Assembly: GCF_902809845.1 (NCBI RefSeq)
Contig: NZ_CADDWI010000013.1
Span: 496,001 to 560,000, forward strand
Source: Chelativorans sp. Marseille-P2723
GTDB lineage: Bacteria; Pseudomonadota; Alphaproteobacteria; Rhizobiales; Rhizobiaceae
Reading direction: 5' to 3'
Length of the DNA: 64,000 bases
The translations under genes were made by a program, and so were the position numbers. Below are positions 56,856-64,000 of this stretch, one piece after another (within the stretch, counting starts at the first letter, position 1; every line of letters begins with the position of its first letter). The notes beneath the pieces were generated by a model. It was not told where the DNA came from. It saw only the letters and a program-made list of their open reading frames with translations, and did no database searches.

Positions 56856-57887
56856 GTGAGTGCGAGCCCGACTTCAGCTACGAGGCAGACTGCTGTACCG
56901 TTCCACTTTCTCAGTGGTCCGCTTCCGCGCTATGTCCTGCGGCGGCTCAGCCAGGCAGTCCTGGTGTTGCTGCTGGTCATCGTCGGTAGCTTCTTCCTCT
57001 TGAAGATGGCACCTGGCGATCTAGTCGACGTGCTCGCCGGAAACTCTGATATGACCGCCGAGCAGATGGCCGCATTGCGCACGCAGTACGGCCTCGATCA
57101 GCCGCTTCTTGTTCAGCTTTTTCTCTACATGAAGCGGCTGGTCACGCTCGACTTCGGCTATTCTCCTCTGAACGCGGCTCCAGTTCTGGATGTCATTATG
57201 CAACGATGGCCGGTAACGGCCATCCTTGTCGCCTCTTCCGTCGTCGTCTCGATGACGCTTGGCGCTTTGCTCGGCGTCGTTTCCGCGCGCAATGCGGGCA
57301 AACCCATCGATCTGGCGATTTCGATGGTGATGTTGCTTTTTTACGCAACACCGTCCTTCGTCATTGCGATTTGCTTCATCCTGTTTTTCTCTGTGTTCCT
57401 GGGCGTAATGCCGATTGCGGGTTTTGCCACGGTGGGCACGCAAGCAACCGGGCTTGCTTATGCCTGGGATGTCGCAAAACATCTTGCCATGCCAGTGGCG
57501 GCATTATGCACATTCTACATCGCGATCTACGGGCGGATCGGGCGTGCTGCCATGCTTGAGGTGCTCAAGCTGGACTATGTTCGGACGGCACGGGCCAAGG
57601 GCATTTCCGAACGCCGCGTGATCTATGTGCACGCGCTTCGTAACGCCATGCTTCCGCTGGTCACCATGGCTGGCCTTCAAGTCAGCGCGCTGGTTGGCGG
57701 CGCTGTCCTGATTGAAACCATCTTCGGCCTGCCAGGCATGGGCCGGACTGCGTTCGACGCAGTTTTCGAGCGGGACACTAACCTTCTTTTGGGTGTCCTC
57801 TTCATCAGCTCCCTGAGCGTGGTGGTCGTCAATTTCATCATCGACCTGCTCTACATGGTCCTTGATCCCCGGGTTGAACTCACATGA
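56856..57887 (+). CDS. ABC transporter permease, DppB-like
   Basis: The 343-residue inner-membrane protein has about six hydrophobic segments, the N-terminal YVLRRLSQAVLVLLLVIVGSFFLLKMAPGD typical of DppB/OppB permeases, and the EAA-loop region DYVRTARAKGISERRVIYVHALRNAMLPLVT. The start is GTG 56856, four bases after the binding-protein stop. Its stop overlaps the second permease by four bases. Confidence 0.92.
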   Translation: MSASPTSATRQTAVPFHFLSGPLPRYVLRRLSQAVLVLLLVIVGSFFLLKMAPGDLVDVLAGNSDMTAEQMAALRTQYGLDQPLLVQLFLYMKRLVTLDFGYSPLNAAPVLDVIMQRWPVTAILVASSVVVSMTLGALLGVVSARNAGKPIDLAISMVMLLFYATPSFVIAICFILFFSVFLGVMPIAGFATVGTQATGLAYAWDVAKHLAMPVAALCTFYIAIYGRIGRAAMLEVLKLDYVRTARAKGISERRVIYVHALRNAMLPLVTMAGLQVSALVGGAVLIETIFGLPGMGRTAFDAVFERDTNLLLGVLFISSLSVVVVNFIIDLLYMVLDPRVELT

Positions 57888-58732
57888 ACTCTGGCAGCCA
57901 ATCTCTGATTGCAAGGCTCCTGCGCCATCCCAGCGGTCTGGTGGGACTGCTGCTCCTCCTTCTCGTGCTGGGGATGGCGTTGGGTGCTGGCTATTTCTAT
58001 CCATCCGGGCCGTGGAGCCTTTCCGGCTCGCCCCGCCTCTGGCCAGGCCAAAACCCGGCTTTGCCACTTGGCACGGATTCGCTCGGACGCGACCTTGCGG
58101 CGGGCCTTTTCCACGGTTCCCGCGTCTCTCTTGCAGTAGGCGCTGCAGCCGCGATCTTCTCCGTGGCTATCGGCACGATTATCGGTGGACTGAGTGGTTA
58201 CTACGGCGGCTGGATCGACGACGTGCTGATGCGGCTCACCGACGCGATGCAGACCATTCCTTCCTTCCTGTCTGCCATTGCGATTGTCGGCATCGTCGGA
58301 CCGTCTCTGGTAACCATCATCGTAGCCATCGCAATCGTTTCGTGGCCGATGATCGCAAGGCTTGTAAGAGCCGAGTTCCTGCGCTTGCGGACCTATGACT
58401 TCGTCCAGTCCTGCCGCATCATTGGAATGTCGGACCTGCGCATCATCTTCACACAGATACTGCCGAATTGTCTTGCGCCCATCATCGTCGCCTCCTCCGT
58501 TCTGGTCGCGACAGCGATCATTGTCGAGGCGAGCCTTTCGTTCCTGGGCCTCGGAGACCCGAACGCCATGAGCTGGGGCACCATGCTCGGCAATGGACGT
58601 GCAGCATTGCGCACAGCCTGGTACATGACGGCCATTCCCGCTGCGGCCTTGGTCCTGACCGTTCTTGCGCTCAACCTCCTTGGTGACGCGCTAAACGACG
58701 TCCTCAATCCACGCCTTAAGGAAAGATCATGA
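57884..58732 (+). CDS. ABC transporter permease, DppC-like
   Basis: The 282-residue second permease has the DppC pattern: a short cytoplasmic start, one hydrophobic segment, LGTDSLGRDLAAGLFHGSRVSLAVG, several further segments, and the EAA loop ARLVRAEFLRLRTYDFVQSCRIIGMSDLRI. It overlaps both neighbours by four bases, indicating a tightly coupled operon. Confidence 0.92.
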   Translation: MNSGSQSLIARLLRHPSGLVGLLLLLLVLGMALGAGYFYPSGPWSLSGSPRLWPGQNPALPLGTDSLGRDLAAGLFHGSRVSLAVGAAAAIFSVAIGTIIGGLSGYYGGWIDDVLMRLTDAMQTIPSFLSAIAIVGIVGPSLVTIIVAIAIVSWPMIARLVRAEFLRLRTYDFVQSCRIIGMSDLRIIFTQILPNCLAPIIVASSVLVATAIIVEASLSFLGLGDPNAMSWGTMLGNGRAALRTAWYMTAIPAAALVLTVLALNLLGDALNDVLNPRLKERS

Positions 58733-59712
58733 GCCTTACTCCTGCTGCTCCCTTGCTCAGCGTGGAGAATCTGTCGATCAGCTACGGCGATGCGGTTCCA
58801 CTGGTCGAGCAGGTTAACTTCACCGTTCGCCGGGGCGAGACGGTCGGGCTGGTTGGCGAGTCGGGTTGCGGAAAATCTTTGACGGCTTTGTCTGTCATGG
58901 GGCTTCTGTCGGAGAACCTCCGAACAGGCGGTGCGATTGAGCTCGAGGGCACGAATCTTATTAACCTCGATCAGAAAGCTCTTCGCCACTATCGCGGCAA
59001 CCGCATGGCCATGATCTTTCAGGAGCCGCTCACCGCTCTCAATCCCGTCCTGACGGTTGGGGCGCAGGTGGTTGAGGTGTTGCGCGCGCATCAGCCGATG
59101 AGCAAAGCAGAGGCGGAAAAGAGGGCTATCGAGCTGCTCGAACAGGTTCGCATTCCGGATGCCGCGGAGCGCTTTCATGACTATCCGCACCGTCTGTCTG
59201 GCGGCATGCGGCAGCGTGTTGTCATCGCAATAGCAATCGCCTGCAATCCATCGCTGCTGATCGCCGATGAACCAACCACGGCGCTGGACGTGACGGTCCA
59301 GGCCCAGATTCTCCAACTGCTGAAAACGCTGCAGCGCGAGGCTGACCTGGGGCTTCTGCTCATCACGCACGATCTCGGCGTCGTGCGGCAAGTCGCTGAC
59401 CGCATTGTGGTGATGTATGCCGGTGCGGTCGTGGAAGAGGGACCGGTCGATGCGGTGCTGGATAATCCCCGCCATCCCTATACTGCCGGCCTTCTTGCGG
59501 CACGTCCGCATGGAAGCTTTTCTGTACAGGGGCACCGGCTTCTGGACATCCACGGTGCTGTGCCTCCTCCCACGGCGCGCCCAGAGGGCTGTCTCTTCCA
59601 GCCGCGCTGCATTTATGCGCAGGACGATTGCAAGGCTGTACGCCCCCAATTCACGACGCTTGAAGCAGATCGTGCGGTGCGTTGTTTCCATCCCGTTGGC
59701 AGGCAAGACTGA
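58729..59712 (+). CDS. ABC transporter ATP-binding protein, DppD-like
   Basis: The 327-residue ATPase has Walker A GESGCGKS (near residue 43), signature LSGGMRQRV, Walker [13 protein letters not shown] and the switch His in LLITHDLG. The C-terminal oligopeptide-transporter extension has paired Cys residues ([14 protein letters not shown]) that may hold an iron-sulfur cluster, as in DppD. Confidence 0.93.
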   Translation: MSLTPAAPLLSVENLSISYGDAVPLVEQVNFTVRRGETVGLVGESGCGKSLTALSVMGLLSENLRTGGAIELEGTNLINLDQKALRHYRGNRMAMIFQEPLTALNPVLTVGAQVVEVLRAHQPMSKAEAEKRAIELLEQVRIPDAAERFHDYPHRLSGGMRQRVVIAIAIACNPSLLIADEPTTALDVTVQAQILQLLKTLQREADLGLLLITHDLGVVRQVADRIVVMYAGAVVEEGPVDAVLDNPRHPYTAGLLAARPHGSFSVQGHRLLDIHGAVPPPTARPEGCLFQPRCIYAQDDCKAVRPQFTTLEADRAVRCFHPVGRQD

Positions 59713-59715
59713 ACA

Positions 59716-60732
59716 ATGACGACGGTACTCCAGACAGAGGACCTCAAGGTCCATCACAAGACGCCCCGGGGAATGCTCCGCGCTGTCGACGGCATCACCA
59801 TCCATGTCGACGCCGGCGAGACGCTGGGCCTGGTCGGCGAATCCGGCTGCGGGAAGTCCACGCTGGCACGGTGTATCGTCGGGATATCGCAGCCGACCGA
59901 AGGAAAGCTGACGCTCGACGGCGTCCAGGATGAAGGCAAAGGCATCAACCGCTTTGCGCGTGCACGTGCAGTGCAGATGGTGTTCCAGGATCCCAGCGGC
60001 GCGCTTAATCCACGCCTTAGCGTTGGGCGCATTATCGAAGAGCCGCTCATGGTTCACCGCATCGGCAGCAAGCGCGAGCGGCGCAAGCGCGTAGAAGAAA
60101 TTGCCAAGCAGGTCGGATTGGCATCTTACCATTTGAAACGCTTTCCACACGAAATGTCCGGTGGACAGCGCCAGCGTGTCAGCATTGCCCGGGCGTTGGC
60201 TCTGGAGCCCAGCCTGCTCGTCTGCGACGAAGCCGTATCGGCTCTGGACGTATCCGTTCAGGCGCAGGTTCTGAATCTTTTCATTGATCTGCAGAAGCGG
60301 CTTGGCCTGGCCTATCTCTTCATCTCCCATGACCTGGCGGTTGTGCGTTACATCTCGCACCGAATCGCCGTCATGTATCTTGGCCGCATCGTCGAGATCG
60401 GTCCGGCTGAAGCAGTCTGGTCGCGGCGAAATCACCCATATACGCGGGCGCTTATCAACGCGATCCCCGATCACGCGGTCGGAAAAGACAAGGTCGAATT
60501 GCTGGAGGGCGATGTACCGAGCCCGGTCAATCCGCCTTCCGGATGCACCTTCCGCACACGTTGCCCCTTCGCACGAGAGCGGTGCGCAGCAGAAGCTCCC
60601 GCCCTGCGCGATAGGGGTGGCGGATTGCAGGTCGCCTGCCATTTCGCCGAAGAGATCGAAGCGAGCAATGGGGTTGACCAAACCCATCTCGCCGATTCTG
60701 CCACGGCGAAGGAAGTTCGCTGCGCGTCATGA
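59716..60732 (+). CDS. ABC transporter ATP-binding protein, DppF-like
   Basis: The 338-residue second ATPase has Walker [10 protein letters not shown] (near residue 40), signature MSGGQRQRVSIARAL, Walker B LLVCDEAVSALD and LFISHDLAV. The C-terminal Cys-containing segment CTFRTRCPFARERCAAEAP is typical of the DppF/OppF group. It completes a five-gene importer and overlaps the following small gene by four bases, which ties transport to amide hydrolysis. Confidence 0.93.
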   Translation: MTTVLQTEDLKVHHKTPRGMLRAVDGITIHVDAGETLGLVGESGCGKSTLARCIVGISQPTEGKLTLDGVQDEGKGINRFARARAVQMVFQDPSGALNPRLSVGRIIEEPLMVHRIGSKRERRKRVEEIAKQVGLASYHLKRFPHEMSGGQRQRVSIARALALEPSLLVCDEAVSALDVSVQAQVLNLFIDLQKRLGLAYLFISHDLAVVRYISHRIAVMYLGRIVEIGPAEAVWSRRNHPYTRALINAIPDHAVGKDKVELLEGDVPSPVNPPSGCTFRTRCPFARERCAAEAPALRDRGGGLQVACHFAEEIEASNGVDQTHLADSATAKEVRCAS

Positions 60733-60950
60733 CCAATGACGTGGAACGGGATGGACTGCGTTTGATTCAGGAAGCGATAAGCTTCTGGTGGGGTATCGTC
60801 CCCGCCAACGCCGCCGCTCTTTCATTCGCCCGCGATGTCGAGGCTATCCCATCCGCCTTCGCGAAGCTGGATCCTTCCAATTTCGATGACGAGCCTGCCG
60901 ATTATCCGGCTGCGCTGGAGCAGTTTGCTGATCCTGTCGACCTGCCGTGA
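60729..60950 (+). CDS. Small AtzG-like protein, copy 1
   Basis: The 73-residue acidic protein overlaps the ATPase gene by four bases and lies 10 bp before an amidase gene. Its layout (helical N-terminal half, VPANAAALSFARDVEAI, then a loop ending in an acidic, Pro-rich tail) is like AtzG/DUF4089 proteins. These form a complex with the amidase AtzE (1-carboxybiuret hydrolase). Similarity is weak by eye; position is the stronger argument. Confidence 0.6.
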   Translation: MTNDVERDGLRLIQEAISFWWGIVPANAAALSFARDVEAIPSAFAKLDPSNFDDEPADYPAALEQFADPVDLP

Positions 60951-60960
60951 CCGCTGACCG

Positions 60961-62385
60961 ATGAACCACTCGATTGCGGATATGACGCTGGCGGAAGCTG
61001 CATCCGCCATTCAGCGCCGCGACCTTGGGGCGGAGGAGCTTGTTGCGGCGTGCTTCAAGCGGATCGAGCGTGACGAACCGGCAGTCAATGCATTCATCTG
61101 GCATGATCAAGAGGCAGCGCTTGCGGCCGCCCGTGAACTGGATCGGCAGAGCGCCGCCGCGAAAGAGCTGCCGCCGCTGCATGGAATTCCGCTTGCCCAC
61201 AAGGATATGTTCGCCAATCGGGGAAAGCTTGCGACCTGCGGTTCGAAGATACGCTCCGAGCACCGTCCCGAAGGCAGGGCAACTGCGGTCGCTCGGCTGG
61301 AGGAAGCCGGAGCGATCACGATCGGCGGCCTCAACATGGCGGAATTTGCACAAGGACCGACCGGCCACAATCCTCATTTCGGCGATTGCCGCAACCCATG
61401 GAATGCCGGCTATATAAGCGGGGGATCTTCCTCGGGGTCCGGTGCTGCGGTGGCCGCGCGCATGGTGTTCGGCTCGCTCGGTTCCGATACCGGAGGGTCT
61501 GTGCGCATACCTGCCGCCTGCTGCGGCGTAACTGGCCTGAAACCGACATGGTCGCGCGTGAGCAGGCATGGCGCAATGCCGCTATCTTTCTCCATGGACT
61601 GCATTGGCCCCTTGGCCCGTACGGCCGAAGATTGTGCAATCCTTTTGCAGGCGATCGCCGGTGCCGATGCGGCCGATGCAACGTCCAGTGCCCGGTCGGT
61701 GCCTGATTACAGGGCCGCGCTGAACGGCAATTTGCGGGGATTGCGCATTGGCATTCCGCGCAATGGCTTCGCCGCGGAAGTGGACGATGCAGTGCAGGCA
61801 GCGTTCGAAGACGCACTTGAGGTGCTGGAGGGGCGGGGCGCGAGCGTTTGCATGATCGATCTGCCCGCCATGGATACGCTTACCGCCTGTTCGGCAGTCG
61901 TCAGCCGGGTAGAGCTTGCCGCCTGCCATGCCCAATGGATGCGGGAGCGCGCAGACGATTATGCCAGCAGCGTCAGCGGCCGCATGTATCCCAACTACGC
62001 AATTCCAGGCGCGCTTTACGTCGAGGCGCTGCGCCGGCGTGCGTCGGTCTTGTCGGAGTTTGCCGGGCCGGTCTTTGCTAAGGTGGACCTGCTCGCCACG
62101 CCCACCATCGCGAAGATGATTCCGACCCGAGCCGAAACCGACATCGAAAGCGGAGCCGAGGGTGTTGTACGACGCTTCCTGTCGCCGTCCCAGAACACCA
62201 GGCAGTTCAGCTATCTTGGCCTACCCGCCATCAGCATTCCCTGCGGTTTCGATCCGCGTGGCCTGCCCATCGGCCTGCAACTGGCGGGGCGGCCATTCGC
62301 CGAAGCACGGCTGCTACGTACTGCCGATGCATTTCAACGCGACACAGAATGGCACCGGCATGCGCCGGCGCCGACCCCCATGTGA
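60961..62385 (+). CDS. Amidase-signature family amidase, copy 2 (AtzE-like)
   Basis: The 474-residue amidase has Lys81 (IPLAHKDMF), the Ser run at 156-158 (GGSSSGSGAAVAAR) and nucleophile Ser180 (GSDTGGSVRIPAACCG). It resembles AtzE and GatA-like hydrolases. It is preceded by a small AtzG-like gene, as AtzE is by AtzG, and followed by a second pair. Substrate is unknown; a carboxamide, carbamate or ureido group is likely. Confidence 0.88.
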   Translation: MNHSIADMTLAEAASAIQRRDLGAEELVAACFKRIERDEPAVNAFIWHDQEAALAAARELDRQSAAAKELPPLHGIPLAHKDMFANRGKLATCGSKIRSEHRPEGRATAVARLEEAGAITIGGLNMAEFAQGPTGHNPHFGDCRNPWNAGYISGGSSSGSGAAVAARMVFGSLGSDTGGSVRIPAACCGVTGLKPTWSRVSRHGAMPLSFSMDCIGPLARTAEDCAILLQAIAGADAADATSSARSVPDYRAALNGNLRGLRIGIPRNGFAAEVDDAVQAAFEDALEVLEGRGASVCMIDLPAMDTLTACSAVVSRVELAACHAQWMRERADDYASSVSGRMYPNYAIPGALYVEALRRRASVLSEFAGPVFAKVDLLATPTIAKMIPTRAETDIESGAEGVVRRFLSPSQNTRQFSYLGLPAISIPCGFDPRGLPIGLQLAGRPFAEARLLRTADAFQRDTEWHRHAPAPTPM

Positions 62386-62406
62386 ACACGAGAGGAGGGT
62401 GACGGA

Positions 62407-62607
62407 ATGGATGCTGCGATAGAACGGGAATTCATTGCAGGGTTTGCCCGCGCCGGGCTGAAGCTGCCGAAGGAGCGGTACGAGCTGATGGTCCAGGCCT
62501 ATGCCGGTTACCGCGAGCTTGCCGCCCTCCTGCACGAGGATGAAACACCTTTGACCGCCGAGCCTGCCGGGCTGGAGATCCCTGCCGTCCCGGAGAACAG
62601 GAAATGA
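62407..62607 (+). CDS. Small AtzG-like (DUF4089-type) protein, copy 2
   Basis: The 66-residue protein fits the AtzG/DUF4089 layout: FIAGFARAGLKLPKERYELMVQAYAGYRELAALL, then a short linker and a Pro/Glu-rich tail (TAEPAGLEIPAVPE). ATG 62407 follows GAGGAGG. It overlaps the third amidase gene by four bases (ATGA). In the AtzE complex the small subunit shapes the active site. The same role here is inferred. Confidence 0.65.
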   Translation: MDAAIEREFIAGFARAGLKLPKERYELMVQAYAGYRELAALLHEDETPLTAEPAGLEIPAVPENRK

Positions 62608-63992
62608 CAGCTCCGGTTCCCTCTCTCGCCGCTTCTGCCCGGATGATTGCCGAAGGGGCGGTCAGTTCACGCGATCTGGTCGAGGCATCGCTTGCACGGA
62701 TCAGTGCCGTCGATAGCACAGTCCACGCCTTTATCACAGTGACGGAGGAACGGGCGCGCGCCGCCGCAGAAAAAGCCGACGAAGAACTAAAGCGAGGGCA
62801 CCGCCGCGGGCCGCTGCATGGTGTCCCCGTTGCTCTCAAGGACAATATCGATGTGGAAGGCGTGTTGACCACTGCCCATTCCAAAATTCTGGCGAACAAC
62901 ATCGCGGCCTCCAGCGCCGGCGTAACCGAAAGGCTTGAAGCCGCGGGAATGATTGTCGTCGGCAAGTTGTCGCTACACGAGTTCGCCCGTGGCGCGCCCA
63001 CAGACGTCCTTCCTTGGCCGAACGCACTCAATCCGTGGAGTTCCCGCCATGCATGCGGAGGCTCCAGTTCTGGTTCGGCGGTCGCCGTCGCCGCCGGCAT
63101 GGTTCCGCTCGCTATTGGCACCGATACGGGCGGGTCGGTCCGATTTCCTGCCGCATGCAACGGCGTCGTTGGCCTCAAGCCCACCTATGGGGCGGTCAGC
63201 CGCCGCGGCGTGCTTCCGCTCAGCTTCAGCCTTGATTTTGTCGGGCCGATAGCGCGCACGGTAGAGGACTGCGCGCTGGCCATGCAGGCTATTGCTGGGC
63301 ACGATCCACAAGACCCCGGCTCGGCCAGTTTTACGCCGCAGGACTATCTGGCCGAAATCGGCAGTCCGCTTCGCGGGCTGAAGATCGGTGTTGCACACGA
63401 TTACAATGCCGAGTCCAGCGTAGACGCGGAAACCGCCGCGGCCGTGGCAGAAGCCGCACGGTGCTATGCCGAGCTGGGCGCGACGGTCGAAGAGGTAAAG
63501 CTTCCGCCGCGCGCATTGTTCGACGCCGCCACCTGGACGATCATCCTTGCCGAAGGTTTCGCCATCCACCGGCAGAACCTGGCATCCAGACCCGAGGATT
63601 ATGGGCGCACGGCGCGCGAGCGCCTGAGCATTGGCGCGCTGGTGACTGGCGGTGATCTTGTCCAGGCTTTGCGGGTTCGGCGCAGACTGACTGCCGAGCT
63701 CGACACCATTATCGAACGCTACGACGCCATCTTGTGTGCGACTGCATCGTCACCGCCGGTGCCGCTCGACAAGGTCGACGACGGTCCGTGGCGGCGCAGC
63801 CACCCGATTACCGCACCGTTCAATCTGACTGGCCATCCTGCTATTGCCGTGCCTGCTGGCTTCAGCGGCGATGGATTGCCGCTATCGATCCAGCTCGTCG
63901 GGCGCTTTTTCGATGAAGCGCGTCTATTCACGATCGCGCATGCCTATGAGCAAGCTCACAACTGGCACACTCGCCGGCCATCTCTGCCGTGA
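62604..63992 (+). CDS. Amidase-signature family amidase, copy 3 (AtzE-like)
   Basis: The 462-residue amidase has Lys79 (VPVALKDNID), the Ser run at 154-156 (CGGSSSGSAVAVAA) and nucleophile Ser178 (GTDTGGSVRFPAACNG), plus a PTYGAVSRRGVLPL block common to this family. It is coupled to the AtzG-like gene upstream. Its stop lies eight bases before the window's end, so the operon may continue beyond. Confidence 0.88.
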   Translation: MTAPVPSLAASARMIAEGAVSSRDLVEASLARISAVDSTVHAFITVTEERARAAAEKADEELKRGHRRGPLHGVPVALKDNIDVEGVLTTAHSKILANNIAASSAGVTERLEAAGMIVVGKLSLHEFARGAPTDVLPWPNALNPWSSRHACGGSSSGSAVAVAAGMVPLAIGTDTGGSVRFPAACNGVVGLKPTYGAVSRRGVLPLSFSLDFVGPIARTVEDCALAMQAIAGHDPQDPGSASFTPQDYLAEIGSPLRGLKIGVAHDYNAESSVDAETAAAVAEAARCYAELGATVEEVKLPPRALFDAATWTIILAEGFAIHRQNLASRPEDYGRTARERLSIGALVTGGDLVQALRVRRRLTAELDTIIERYDAILCATASSPPVPLDKVDDGPWRRSHPITAPFNLTGHPAIAVPAGFSGDGLPLSIQLVGRFFDEARLFTIAHAYEQAHNWHTRRPSLP

Positions 63993-64000
63993 CACGTCAT

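Noticed and set aside
58393-60687. A very long open frame (over 750 codons) on the minus strand opposite the importer genes
   Set aside because: It lies exactly antisense to two clear ABC ATPases with all their motifs; in high-GC DNA such mirror frames are common, and its translation shows no recognisable domain.
1-64000. CRISPR arrays, rRNA genes, prophage modules, toxin-antitoxin pairs
   Set aside because: None seen: no regularly spaced repeats, no rRNA sequence, no integrase or structural phage genes.

Overview
The window is about 62-63% GC and very gene-dense, and it reads as chromosome of an alphaproteobacterium of the order Hyphomicrobiales (Rhizobiales). The clues are an HWE-type histidine kinase, the irr-fabA-fabB-fabI arrangement with a heme-type Irr (HHH motif), a DUF1045-phnM-phnN set, a hutUGHI/hutF-hutC locus, many ATGA and TGATG start/stop overlaps, and frequent TTG/GTG starts. 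The protein style resembles Phyllobacteriaceae (Mesorhizobium, Chelativorans, Nitratireductor), but that assignment is inference.

Layout. 0-5.5 kb: housekeeping RNA genes truB (cut by the left edge), rpsO and pnp, with an HWE sensor kinase inserted. 5.5-7.4 kb: an RsmC-like methyltransferase and a decayed IS630-type transposase. 7.4-10.9 kb: fabI, fabB and fabA on the minus strand, divergent from irr. 10.9-14.4 kb: a DUF1045-phnM-phnN-adenosine deaminase group. 14.7-22.1 kb: the histidine utilisation locus, with two HutC-type operator sites between hutI and hutF. 22.1-32.7 kb: rpe, uppP, a GST, queG, an NAD-epimerase-like protein, mepA, mgsA, glk, an MsbA-like exporter, dapB and gpmA. 32.9-34.1 kb: tRNA-Leu(CAG) followed by the remains of two different insertion sequences.

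34.1-64 kb is accessory metabolism. The minus-strand operon from 42.9 to 34.1 kb encodes an APH-like kinase, an acyl-CoA dehydrogenase, two SDRs, a CaiB-type CoA-transferase, an acyl-CoA synthetase, a GntR/FCD regulator and a thiolase. This is the logic of 4-hydroxy-acid catabolism (compare the levulinate lva operon and the human ACAD10/11 fusion). Divergent from it are 3-mercaptopyruvate sulfurtransferase and cystathionine beta-lyase. From 45.4 kb come a DAO-family FAD oxidase, a LysR regulator, a BisC-like molybdoenzyme, a VOC protein, an isochorismatase-fold amidohydrolase, two PuuE-like deacetylase-fold enzymes, an amidase, a five-gene peptide-type ABC importer, and two pairs of a small AtzG-like protein with an AtzE-like amidase. 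Together they look like uptake and stepwise hydrolysis of a nitrogen-rich cyclic amide or ureide.

The most interesting signal is regulatory. An identical 11-bp palindrome, TTGTCAGACAA, with close variants, sits just downstream of a recognisable -35/-10 pair in front of three units: the 4-hydroxy-acid operon, the sulfurtransferase-metC pair and the ABC importer. This suggests that one FCD-type GntR repressor, probably the one encoded at 36.2-37.0 kb, ties these loci into a single catabolic regulon for a substrate not yet identified.
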